Positions 1 to 7,008 of a stretch of DNA of 14,732 bases are shown here, in pieces. The position numbers and the translations under genes are program-made. Location of the stretch: assembly GCA_947458565.1 (NCBI GenBank), contig CANGZK010000010.1, forward strand, positions 1-14,732, written 5' to 3'. Under the pieces are notes generated by a model. It was not told the DNA's origin, ran no database searches, and saw only the letters and a program-made list of their open reading frames with translations. Positions within the stretch are counted from its first letter, which is position 1, and each line of letters opens with the position of its first letter. This stretch comes from Acidimicrobiaceae bacterium. GTDB lineage: Bacteria; Actinomycetota; Acidimicrobiia; Acidimicrobiales; Ilumatobacteraceae.

Positions 1-117
1 CTTCAAGCCCCTCTCGCCGATATTGGCATCAGTGGCTTTGTGCGCCTTGCCAATAGTGATTACGACGGCGTAATGGATCTCGTGAAAACAGCCGAGGTAG
101 TGTTGCCACGTCGGTAA
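1..117 (+). CDS. C-terminal end of an unidentified protein (partial)
   Basis: An open frame enters from the left edge and ends at TAA 115-117, giving the last 38 residues of a protein. The tail reads ...GFVRLANSDYDGVM... and ends VVLPRR. I cannot identify it with confidence. A short segment with an alternating strand/helix pattern ending in VLP+basic residues resembles the C-termini of luciferase-like (LLM class) flavin oxidoreductases, but 38 residues are too few to decide. It does not look like the C-terminus of histidine ammonia-lyase (HutH), the gene one might expect before hutU. It lies 38 bases upstream of hutU on the same strand, so it could be co-transcribed with the hut genes. Confidence 0.5.
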   Translation, partial: LQAPLADIGISGFVRLANSDYDGVMDLVKTAEVVLPRR

Positions 118-155
118 TCGCCAAATCTAAAACAGCTATCTAGATCGGAAAATTA

Positions 156-1811
156 ATGTCAGGTCCTCGTCCAGTAAAGGCGCCTACGGGCAGCAATCTC
201 ACATGCGCCAATTGGCAAATTGAAGCCCCTTATCGGATGCTGCAAAACAACCTAGACCCAGCGGTAGCCGAGCGCCCTGATGATCTTGTTGTTTATGGCG
301 GCACGGGCCGCGCTGCACGCAGTTGGGACGCCTACGACGCAATGTTGCGCACGATGACCACACTCAAGCCCGACGAGACAATGCTCGTGCAGTCTGGCAA
401 GCCAGTTGGCGTGTTTCGAACCCATGAGTGGGCACCACGCGTTTTGTTGGCAAACAGCAACCTGGTGGGTGACTGGGCAACATGGGACGAATTTCGTCGA
501 CTCGAAGACCTTGGTCTCACCATGTACGGCCAAATGACTGCGGGGTCGTGGATCTACATCGGTACACAGGGAATTCTGCAAGGTACATACGAATGTTTTG
601 CAGAGATTGCGCGCCGCAAGTTTGGCAACACACTTGCTGGCACCATCACGCTTACTGGTGGTCTCGGTGGAATGGGTGGCGCTCAGCCACTTGCCATCAC
701 CATGAATGACGGTGTTGCGTTATGCGTTGACGTAGATGCGTGGCGTGTGAATCGTCGCGTTGAAACGCGGTATCTCGACGTTGTTGCCACGTCGCTAGAA
801 GATGCAGTTGCGCAATGTTTGGCTGCTAAAAAAGAGCGCCGTCGCTTGTCGGTTGGTCTTGTTGCCAATGCCGCTGACGTGTTTCCAAAATTGTTGGCCA
901 TGGGTTTCCCTGCCGACATCGTGACCGATCAGACGAGTGCGCACGACCCGTTGTCGTATGTGCCCAACGATGTGAGCGACGATGCAGCAAAGAATTTGCT
1001 TGCAACGAACCCTGCCGAATACATCAGGCGCTCACGTTTGGCCATGGCCGAGCAGTGCGCTGCGATGGTTGGTTTCATGGACGCAGGTGCAGAAGTATTT
1101 GACTACGGCAATTCATTGCGACGCGAAGCACAGCTCGGTGGCTACGACAGAGCATTTGATTATCCAGGCTTTTTACCTGCATATATTCGTCCGCAGTTTT
1201 GTGAAGGACGCGGACCGTTCCGTTGGGTTGCTTTGTCTGGAGACCCTGCCGACATCGCTGCAACTGACGCCGCAGCGATGGAAGAGTTTCCCGATGACGA
1301 AGGTTTAGCAAAATGGATTCACCTGGCCAAAGAGCGCGTTGCGTTTCAGGGCCTACCGGCTCGCATCTGCTGGCTCGGTTACGGCGAACGACATCGTCTT
1401 GGTCTGCGCTTTAACGAGATGGTGAAAAAGGGTCAACTCAAAGCACCAATCGTGATTGGTCGCGACCATTTGGACTCGGGTTCGGTTGCTTCGCCATATC
1501 GCGAGACCGAATCAATGCTCGATGGATCAGATGCCATTGCTGACTGGCCATTACTGAATGCACTTGTAAACACTGCGAGCGGTGCAACGTGGGTGAGCAT
1601 CCACCATGGCGGCGGCGTAGGAATTGGCCGCAGTATTCATGCTGGCATGGTCGCAGTTGCCGACGGCACCGACTTGGCCGCGGAAAAACTGGCGCGTGTG
1701 TTGGTGGCCGACCCAGGAATGGGAGTTATTCGTCATGCAGACGCCGGATACGACAGGGCTATCGAGGTTGCCGATCAACGCGGAGTGCGCATTCCGATGC
1801 GCGAAGGCTGA
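156..1811 (+). CDS. hutU: Urocanate hydratase
   Basis: This is the second enzyme of histidine breakdown, a cytoplasmic NAD+-dependent enzyme that hydrates urocanate to 4-imidazolone-5-propanoate. The 551 residues match the usual family length of about 550-560. Visible landmarks are the N-terminal YGGTGRAAR (47-55), the glycine-rich NAD-binding GGLGGMGGAQ (168-177), and the urocanase signature FQGLPARICWLGYGER around 398-412, with the conserved active-site-region cysteine at 405. HHGGGVGIGRSIHAGM near 483-498 is also typical. The ATG at 156 is preceded by a weak GGAAAA purine run and gives the N-terminus expected for the family (ANWQIEAPYRML at 18-29). The next gene, hutF, starts 13 bases after the TGA, so the two are probably one transcript. 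Nothing is broken or missing. Confidence 0.97.
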   Translation: MSGPRPVKAPTGSNLTCANWQIEAPYRMLQNNLDPAVAERPDDLVVYGGTGRAARSWDAYDAMLRTMTTLKPDETMLVQSGKPVGVFRTHEWAPRVLLANSNLVGDWATWDEFRRLEDLGLTMYGQMTAGSWIYIGTQGILQGTYECFAEIARRKFGNTLAGTITLTGGLGGMGGAQPLAITMNDGVALCVDVDAWRVNRRVETRYLDVVATSLEDAVAQCLAAKKERRRLSVGLVANAADVFPKLLAMGFPADIVTDQTSAHDPLSYVPNDVSDDAAKNLLATNPAEYIRRSRLAMAEQCAAMVGFMDAGAEVFDYGNSLRREAQLGGYDRAFDYPGFLPAYIRPQFCEGRGPFRWVALSGDPADIAATDAAAMEEFPDDEGLAKWIHLAKERVAFQGLPARICWLGYGERHRLGLRFNEMVKKGQLKAPIVIGRDHLDSGSVASPYRETESMLDGSDAIADWPLLNALVNTASGATWVSIHHGGGVGIGRSIHAGMVAVADGTDLAAEKLARVLVADPGMGVIRHADAGYDRAIEVADQRGVRIPMREG

Positions 1812-1824
1812 GCGACTGAGCATC

Positions 1825-3180
1825 ATGACGACTCAGACTTTTCATGCACAGTGGGCTTGGCGGGGCACAGAGTTTGCTGTTGCCAATGTGCGTATTTCGG
1901 TGAGCAATGGTGTTATCACAAGTGTTGAAGACGGTGTCGACGCACAGGCAAGCGATGTGCGCATTGCCGGAGTTGTGATGCCGGGTCTTATTAACGCACA
2001 CAGCCATGCATTTCATCGCGCGCTACGCGGGCGCACGCATGGTGGTACAGGAGATTTTTGGTCTTGGCGCACACCGATGTACGAGATTGCCAATCGCTTA
2101 ACTCCAGAAACATATGGCGAACTTGCGGCAATGACTTTTGCTGAGATGGCACTCAGTGGCATCACCGGAGTTGGAGAGTTTCACTACATACATCATCAGC
2201 AAGATGGCACACGATATGCAAACCCAAATGAGATGGGTCTTGCAATGGTTGCCGCTTCGGAGCGTGCCGGTATTCGTATGGCCCTACTTGATGTTGCCTA
2301 CTTGCATGCAGCACTTGATAAGCCAGAGCCACTTGCTGAACAGAAACGTTTTTCGGACGGCACGATCGACAACTGGCTCGACAGAGTTGATGCCCTAGGG
2401 GAAGGCGATATCAGTGGTGAACACGGTCCAGGTTGGACTGTCGGCATGGCACCGCACAGTGTGCGTGCAGTGCATCCAGCCGAGTTGGAAGAAGTGGTTG
2501 CAAATCGCCATGGCAAAGTGGTGCACGTTCATGTAAGTGAACAACCGGCAGAAAATGCGGCATGCATTGCAGCTACCGGCAAGACACCGACACAGGTGTT
2601 GGCTGATGCGGGTTTGCTCGGCAGGCATTTCACAGCAGTGCACGCAACTCACTTGACTGCATCTGATATTTCATTACTTTGCTCAAGCCACAGTGGCGTG
2701 TGTATGTGCCCGACAACAGAACGCGATTTGGCAGACGGTGTTGGTCCCGCGAGTTCGTTGAGCGCAGGTGGCGCAGTGTTGTCGATCGGCACCGACTCAA
2801 ATGCATTCATCGACATGTTCGAAGAAGCACGTGCAGTCGAAACCGATGAGCGACTCGTAACCGGCAAGCGCGGCGTACATTCGCCAGCAAGTTTGTTGCA
2901 AGCTGCAACATCTGGTGGGGCGACCGCTTTGGGTTGGGGTCAGTACGGCATTCAAGTAGGTGCTCCAGCCGACTTCATCGCGTTGTCACTCAACTCGGTG
3001 CGTCTCGCATCGTTTGATGCGGCTCAAGCAGCCGCACACATCGTTCATTCGGCCGCTCCAGCCGATGTGCGCGATGTATGGGTGGGTGGGCGCCAAATAG
3101 TGCAGGATTTCCAGCATCTTGCTGTGTCCGACGTGGTCGGTGGGCTTGGAAGGGCAATTGCTGCAGTCGTTACACTGTAA
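1825..3180 (+). CDS. hutF: Formimidoylglutamate deiminase
   Basis: This amidohydrolase-superfamily enzyme hydrolyses N-formimidoyl-L-glutamate to N-formyl-L-glutamate and ammonia, the step that commits the pathway to the deformylase (HutG) branch. The protein has 451 residues, the normal HutF length. Metal ligands are recognisable by homology: NAHSHAFHR with His59 and His61, VHVHVSEQ with His236, and IGTDSN with Asp324. HATHL (His276) is the likely catalytic histidine segment. The open frame extends back to 1624 inside hutU, but the ATG at 1825 is the sensible start: it follows the hutU stop by 13 bases and yields the short N-terminal beta segment usual for the family. The next gene begins 5 bases after the stop. 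HutF rather than a guanine/cytosine deaminase is supported by the NAHSHAFHR block and the hut context. Confidence 0.94.
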   Translation: MTTQTFHAQWAWRGTEFAVANVRISVSNGVITSVEDGVDAQASDVRIAGVVMPGLINAHSHAFHRALRGRTHGGTGDFWSWRTPMYEIANRLTPETYGELAAMTFAEMALSGITGVGEFHYIHHQQDGTRYANPNEMGLAMVAASERAGIRMALLDVAYLHAALDKPEPLAEQKRFSDGTIDNWLDRVDALGEGDISGEHGPGWTVGMAPHSVRAVHPAELEEVVANRHGKVVHVHVSEQPAENAACIAATGKTPTQVLADAGLLGRHFTAVHATHLTASDISLLCSSHSGVCMCPTTERDLADGVGPASSLSAGGAVLSIGTDSNAFIDMFEEARAVETDERLVTGKRGVHSPASLLQAATSGGATALGWGQYGIQVGAPADFIALSLNSVRLASFDAAQAAAHIVHSAAPADVRDVWVGGRQIVQDFQHLAVSDVVGGLGRAIAAVVTL

Positions 3181-3185
3181 GCCTT

Positions 3186-3761
3186 ATGGCCGTATTACCA
3201 ATCGCAACAGTGGGTCACCCAGAGCTCAAGTGGGTGGCAAAAGAAGTAACCCGCGAGCAACTTGCATTGCCCGAGACTCAAGCGTTTATAGATGACCTCA
3301 TCGAGACCATGCGTCATGCAAATGGCGCAGGTCTTGCAGCCACCCAGGTGTTGCGACATCAGCGCATCTGTGCTGTCGAGGTTGACAACAACCCGCGTTA
3401 CCCATACAAGCCGCGCGTGCCGCTGACCATTTTGGTCAACCCAGTGCTTACACCGCTCGACGATGACATGTTTGAAAACATGGAAGGTTGTTTGTCGGTG
3501 CCCGGTATTCGCGGACAAGTAGCACGCCACACCAGGTTGCACCTGACCGCATGGGACCGCGAAGGCAACCCAATCGACAAAGACATTCTCGGTCTCACCG
3601 CGTGTACGTTTCAACACGAAGTTGATCACTTGGACGGGTTGCTGTTTCTTGACAAAGTAATTGACTCGGGAACGTTGACCACGTGGGACTCGTTCAATCT
3701 CTTTCATCACGATGCGTTCGTAGAGCGCGCTAAGGCACTCATTGCAAAGCACGGTTCGTAA
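3186..3761 (+). CDS. def: Peptide-deformylase-family metalloenzyme inside the hut operon
   Basis: A 191-residue protein with all three deformylase motifs intact: GAGLAATQ (47-54), EGCLS (100-104, metal ligand Cys102), and HEVDH (144-148, metal ligands His144/His148, catalytic Glu145). Family members remove formyl groups from N-formylmethionyl peptides. The C-terminal extension after LFLDKV (TLTTWDSFNLFHHDAFVERAKAL...) resembles the mitochondrial/PDF1A-like branch more than the E. coli form. The ATG at 3186 is 5 bases after hutF, and the TAA shares its last base with the ATG of hutI (TAATG), so translation is probably coupled. Bacterial def normally sits with fmt, so its place between hutF and hutI is odd. 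HutF makes N-formylglutamate, which must be deformylated. I infer that this enzyme may act on N-formylglutamate in place of HutG, but a coincidental housekeeping or paralogous PDF remains possible. Confidence 0.93.
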   Translation: MAVLPIATVGHPELKWVAKEVTREQLALPETQAFIDDLIETMRHANGAGLAATQVLRHQRICAVEVDNNPRYPYKPRVPLTILVNPVLTPLDDDMFENMEGCLSVPGIRGQVARHTRLHLTAWDREGNPIDKDILGLTACTFQHEVDHLDGLLFLDKVIDSGTLTTWDSFNLFHHDAFVERAKALIAKHGS

Positions 3762-4942
3762 TGCTTGCGCTCAATAACATCGGTCACCTCGTTACCAACG
3801 ACCCTGCAATCGGCAAAGGTCCACTTGGCATCATCAACAATGCAGGCCTCGTAGCAAACGATGAAGGCAAGATCGTTTGGTGTGGTCCGCAGGATCAGAT
3901 CGATCAATACACCGAGGCACAACCGATTAGTTGCGATGGCTGTGCAGTAATCCCTGGCTTTGTTGACAGCCACACGCATATCGTGTTTGCTGGCGATCGA
4001 GCAGCCGAGTTTGAGGCTCGCATGGAAGGCCTTCCATACGCTGCTGGTGGCATCCAGAGCACCATGAGGGCGACTCGCGCAGCAAGTGATGAAATGCTGT
4101 CGCTCAATGCTCAACATTTGGCATATGAGGCTTTGTGCTCGGGCACAACAACCCTCGAAGTCAAGTCTGGCTATGGATTATCAGTAGCTGACGAAGAACG
4201 CTCGATGCGCATCGCCAAGTCGGTAACTACCGAGACAACATTCCTTGGCGCACACCTGTATCCAACCGATGTTAAGCAAGAAGATTATGTTGATCTAGTT
4301 GTTGGTGAAATGCTGAATGCTTGCTTGCCGCACGCCAAATGGATTGATGTATTTTGTGATCGCGGTGCCTTCGATGTTGATCAATCACGCGAAATTTTAA
4401 AGGCTGGCGCAAAAGCCGGGCTTGGAACCAGGATCCATGCCAATCAGTTGCAACGCGGTGGAGGAGTACAACTCGGTATCGAGCTTGGAGTTGCGTCTTG
4501 CGATCACTGCACGCACTTGACCGAAAAAGACATTGAGGCGCTCTCGAGCGCTAATAAAACCACTGTCGCTACGTTGTTGCCCGCAGCCGAGTTGTGCACA
4601 CGCTCACCATTTCCTCACGCGAAACACATGATCCAGCAGGGTGTAACAGTGGCGCTAGCAACTGACTGCAATCCAGGCTCCTCGTATACAACGTCGATGC
4701 CATTTGTGATGTCGCTAGCAGTGATCTTGATGGGCATGACGCCTGACCAAGCGCTGTGGTCGTCTACGCAGGGCGGCGCACAAGCCTTACGCCGAACCGA
4801 CATTGGCAACTTGTGTGCAGGCTCACAAGCCGATTTGGTGGTGCTGGACGCTCCAAGCCATATCCACTTGGCGTACCGACCAGGTGTAAATCAAACTCGC
4901 GCTGTTGTGCGTGGCGGAAAGTGCGTTGTTGGCGCGCTGTAA
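3761..4942 (+). CDS. hutI: Imidazolonepropionase
   Basis: A metal-dependent amidohydrolase that opens 4-imidazolone-5-propanoate to N-formimidoyl-L-glutamate, the substrate of HutF. The 393 residues are close to the family's usual ~405. Hallmarks are PGFVDSHTHIVFAGDRAAEFE from 65 (metal ligands His71, His73), LEVKSGYGLS (132-141), RIHANQLQ with His226, SCDHCTHL with His249, and ALATDCNPGSS with Asp302. The ATG overlaps the stop of the deformylase gene by one base, with no independent Shine-Dalgarno, which fits translational coupling. It is the last gene of the operon. Its TAA lies only 4 bases from the convergent stop of the siroheme synthase gene, so no separate terminator fits between them. 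No unusual residues were noted. Confidence 0.95.
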   Translation: MLALNNIGHLVTNDPAIGKGPLGIINNAGLVANDEGKIVWCGPQDQIDQYTEAQPISCDGCAVIPGFVDSHTHIVFAGDRAAEFEARMEGLPYAAGGIQSTMRATRAASDEMLSLNAQHLAYEALCSGTTTLEVKSGYGLSVADEERSMRIAKSVTTETTFLGAHLYPTDVKQEDYVDLVVGEMLNACLPHAKWIDVFCDRGAFDVDQSREILKAGAKAGLGTRIHANQLQRGGGVQLGIELGVASCDHCTHLTEKDIEALSSANKTTVATLLPAAELCTRSPFPHAKHMIQQGVTVALATDCNPGSSYTTSMPFVMSLAVILMGMTPDQALWSSTQGGAQALRRTDIGNLCAGSQADLVVLDAPSHIHLAYRPGVNQTRAVVRGGKCVVGAL

Positions 4943-4946
4943 TTCG

Positions 4947-5543
4947 TTACGAGGAGCTTTTTTTAAAACGCGCTAAACGTTTTTGTGAAGTTTTAGGACC
5001 GGATATTGCTTCTAAAACGCGGCGACTCCAGTTGATCGACTCTGTAGATACGCCTTGATTTTTGATCTCACTGCGCTGGCGGTCGAGATCGAGGGCAATG
5101 TTGGCTAAATTCTTTGGCAGCTGCTTGGCGATTGCATTGCGCAAGTGAGTAGCAAGAGCGGGGCTTTTACCTTCGGTTGAAACCGCGACGATCACATTGC
5201 CATCACGATGTGTGGCGGCCAGATAAAACGAGCAACGGTCAGGATCATCTGCAGAATTTGTCCAAGTTCCGCGTTCATTTGCTTCATCGTAAATGATTTG
5301 GTCTACAGCATGATCTCCTGTGGCGGTGATGACCAGTTGAAAACCACTCGTATCACCATGTTCGAATTTTCGTCGTACCAATTTCGCATTAGGCATAGCC
5401 GAAAAATCATTGACAAAGTCTGGAGAGATAATGGTGACATCGGCGCCTTCATCGGCAATTGCTTTTGCTTTGCGAAATGCAATGCGTCCACCACCAACGA
5501 CGAGAACTTTTCTTCCTTTGAGATCAAGAATGATAGGAAGCAC
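4947..5543 (-). CDS. Siroheme synthase, Met8/CysG N-terminal type (precorrin-2 dehydrogenase / sirohydrochlorin ferrochelatase)
   Basis: A 198-residue stand-alone Met8-like protein. Such enzymes oxidise precorrin-2 to sirohydrochlorin with NAD+ and may insert iron to give siroheme, the cofactor of sulfite reductase. Visible features are an N-terminal Rossmann NAD-binding segment, VLVVGGGRIAFRKA (13-26), then ITATGD (72-77), NSADDPDRCSFYLAA (96-110), and VSTEGKSPALA (121-131), all in the order typical of the family. In enterobacteria this domain is fused to a methyltransferase in CysG; here the two are separate. The start is GTG at 5543, whose G is the last base of the cobA stop (TAGTG), so it is translated by coupling as the last gene of the sulfur operon. 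The extreme C-terminus (FKKSSS) is basic and of no known function. Confidence 0.9.
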   Translation of the reverse strand: MLPIILDLKGRKVLVVGGGRIAFRKAKAIADEGADVTIISPDFVNDFSAMPNAKLVRRKFEHGDTSGFQLVITATGDHAVDQIIYDEANERGTWTNSADDPDRCSFYLAATHRDGNVIVAVSTEGKSPALATHLRNAIAKQLPKNLANIALDLDRQRSEIKNQGVSTESINWSRRVLEAISGPKTSQKRLARFKKSSS

Positions 5544-6283
5544 TAGTTGCCTGTCGCAATAAGTTCGCTCACGGTTTGTGGGTCGCGTAGATCGAGCCCT
5601 GCGGTTTCACCAATCACAATGATGCTTGGGGCCTGGGCCTCGGCAAGGTGTGCTTCGTTAAGCGTGATGCGCGAAATGGTTTGGTCCGCACGTGTTCCGT
5701 TGCAAATAATTGCAACAGGAGTTGACGGCGCCATGCCGGCGCTGAGGAGGTCTGCAGAGATCTTTGGCAGGTTTGCCGTTCCCATGAGCACCACCAAAGT
5801 TGCTCCAGTTTTTGCATGTGCCGACCAGTTGACGCTTTCATTTGGGTCTTCGCAATGCCCGGTGACCACGGTGACAGCGCGAGCGATGCGTCGATGAGTA
5901 ACAGGGATTCCCGCCAATGCAGGAACTGCAAACGCAGATGAGATTCCCGGAACTATTTCAAACAACACTCCGGCACGAATAAGAGCTTCAGCTTCTTCGC
6001 CACCTCGACCAAATACAAATGGATCGCCTCCCTTGAGACGCACCACATGTTGATGGTTGCGACCAAGATTGACAAGCAATTCATTAATCAAAACCTGTGT
6101 GTGGCTGCCGCCCGCACGTTTACCGACATCGATGCGCTCAGCATCTGCGGGAATCAAGGCCATGATGTCATCAGAAACCAAACGGTCGTGAACAACCACC
6201 TGCGCACTCGAGATCAGACGAGATGCCTTGACGGTGAGCAGATCTGGGTCACCAGGTCCAGCACCAATGAGATACACGGTCAT
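5543..6283 (-). CDS. cobA: Uroporphyrinogen-III C-methyltransferase (SUMT)
   Basis: Transfers two methyl groups from S-adenosylmethionine to uroporphyrinogen III, giving precorrin-2, the branch point to siroheme and cobalamin. The 246 residues carry the SUMT signatures: GAGPGDPDLLT (7-17), VVHDRLVS (30-37), the VRLKGGDPFVFGRGGEE block (81-97), and PGISSAFAVPALAGIPVTHR (112-131). The length is that of the stand-alone enzyme. The ATG at 6283 is preceded by AAGG (6291-6294) at 7-base spacing and overlaps the cysH stop in an ATGA arrangement. Context (upstream sulfite reductase and cysH, downstream Met8-like gene) indicates a role in siroheme supply for sulfite reduction rather than cobalamin synthesis. 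Confidence 0.94.
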   Translation of the reverse strand: MTVYLIGAGPGDPDLLTVKASRLISSAQVVVHDRLVSDDIMALIPADAERIDVGKRAGGSHTQVLINELLVNLGRNHQHVVRLKGGDPFVFGRGGEEAEALIRAGVLFEIVPGISSAFAVPALAGIPVTHRRIARAVTVVTGHCEDPNESVNWSAHAKTGATLVVLMGTANLPKISADLLSAGMAPSTPVAIICNGTRADQTISRITLNEAHLAEAQAPSIIVIGETAGLDLRDPQTVSELIATGN

Positions 6284-7008
6284 GCGTTTTCCTTAGCAAG
6301 CTCTACCGTTGCGCGTTTCAGTGTGCCGTCTTGGGTGACATGCAATCCACATTCCGTCTTGTCGGTACCTGCCCAACGACCCGAACGGGCATCGCCATCG
6401 ACAGATGCTGGTTGCGTGCACGGCCAGCAACCAATAGAGGAGTAGCCCTGACCAGCAAGCGGATGTTCTTCGAGTTGGTGCTCTTGCAAATAGCTGGTGT
6501 AGTCGCGCTGTGTGAAATTGGCCAACGGATTAATCTTGATGACATCACGCAGCATGTCGTGGCTAATCAGCGGCGTATTCGCACGACTTGTCGAATCGTC
6601 TCTACGTAAACCAGTTACCCAAGCCTTCTTCGAGATCAGTGCATGCTCGAGTGGGGCTACCTTTCGGATTGCGCAGCAGGTTGCAGTATCTCGCATCCAC
6701 AAGTCATCAGGTTTTACCGTTTCGGCTGGCGAGAGCACAACGAGTTTGCCTTTGAGACTGTCTGCAATGTTGTTTGCATACCACAGGGTTTGGGCAAATA
6801 GGTATTGAGTGTCGATGAGTGTCACCGAAGATGAAACAACGGTTGACCACGTCATGTGGGCGATAACTGGGTCACCAAAACTTGATGTGGTGATGAGTTC
6901 ATCTCCAAATTGCTCATATGACCATCGGATTATTTCCTGTGGAGTCAACGTTTCAAATCGTTGATTGAGTGCTGCAATATCACTCGTAGACAATGGGGAT
7001 GATTGCAT
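6280..7008 (-). CDS. cysH: Adenylyl-sulfate (APS) reductase, assimilatory, 4Fe-4S type
   Basis: Reduces adenylyl sulfate (APS, or possibly PAPS) to sulfite with a thiol donor in the cytoplasm. The preferred ATG at 7008 gives 242 residues and overlaps the sulfite reductase stop as TGATG; a GTG four codons upstream (7020) is also open but has a poorer context. Features (numbered from the GTG; subtract 4 for the ATG): SSFGDP (46-51) at the PP-loop position, LIDTQYLF (68-75), a CC pair (115-116) and CxxC (198-201) that would bind the 4Fe-4S cluster marking the APS-preferring branch, LRRDDS (138-143), and the C-terminal ECGLH (223-227) with the catalytic cysteine. Its product sulfite feeds the enzyme encoded just upstream. 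No sulfate adenylyltransferase gene is in the window. Confidence 0.92.
   Translation of the reverse strand: MQSSPLSTSDIAALNQRFETLTPQEIIRWSYEQFGDELITTSSFGDPVIAHMTWSTVVSSSVTLIDTQYLFAQTLWYANNIADSLKGKLVVLSPAETVKPDDLWMRDTATCCAIRKVAPLEHALISKKAWVTGLRRDDSTSRANTPLISHDMLRDVIKINPLANFTQRDYTSYLQEHQLEEHPLAGQGYSSIGCWPCTQPASVDGDARSGRWAGTDKTECGLHVTQDGTLKRATVELAKENA

Noticed and set aside
1624..1824. N-terminal extension of hutF into hutU
   Set aside because: It would duplicate coding sequence of hutU in another frame; the ATG at 1825 gives the normal HutF length.
3324..3347. Pro to Thr change in deformylase motif 1 (GLAATQ instead of GLAAPQ)
   Set aside because: As I recall, the same variant occurs in active deformylases such as that of Pseudomonas aeruginosa, so it does not mark altered function.
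3195..3752. 185-codon open frame on the minus strand across the deformylase gene
   Set aside because: It lies wholly antisense to a gene with all three deformylase motifs; its translation is Cys/His-rich with no recognisable domain.
4966..4985. AAAACG...CGTTTT hairpin as a terminator between the convergent operons
   Set aside because: It lies inside the met8-like coding sequence, is AT-rich and short, and lacks a GC-rich stem.
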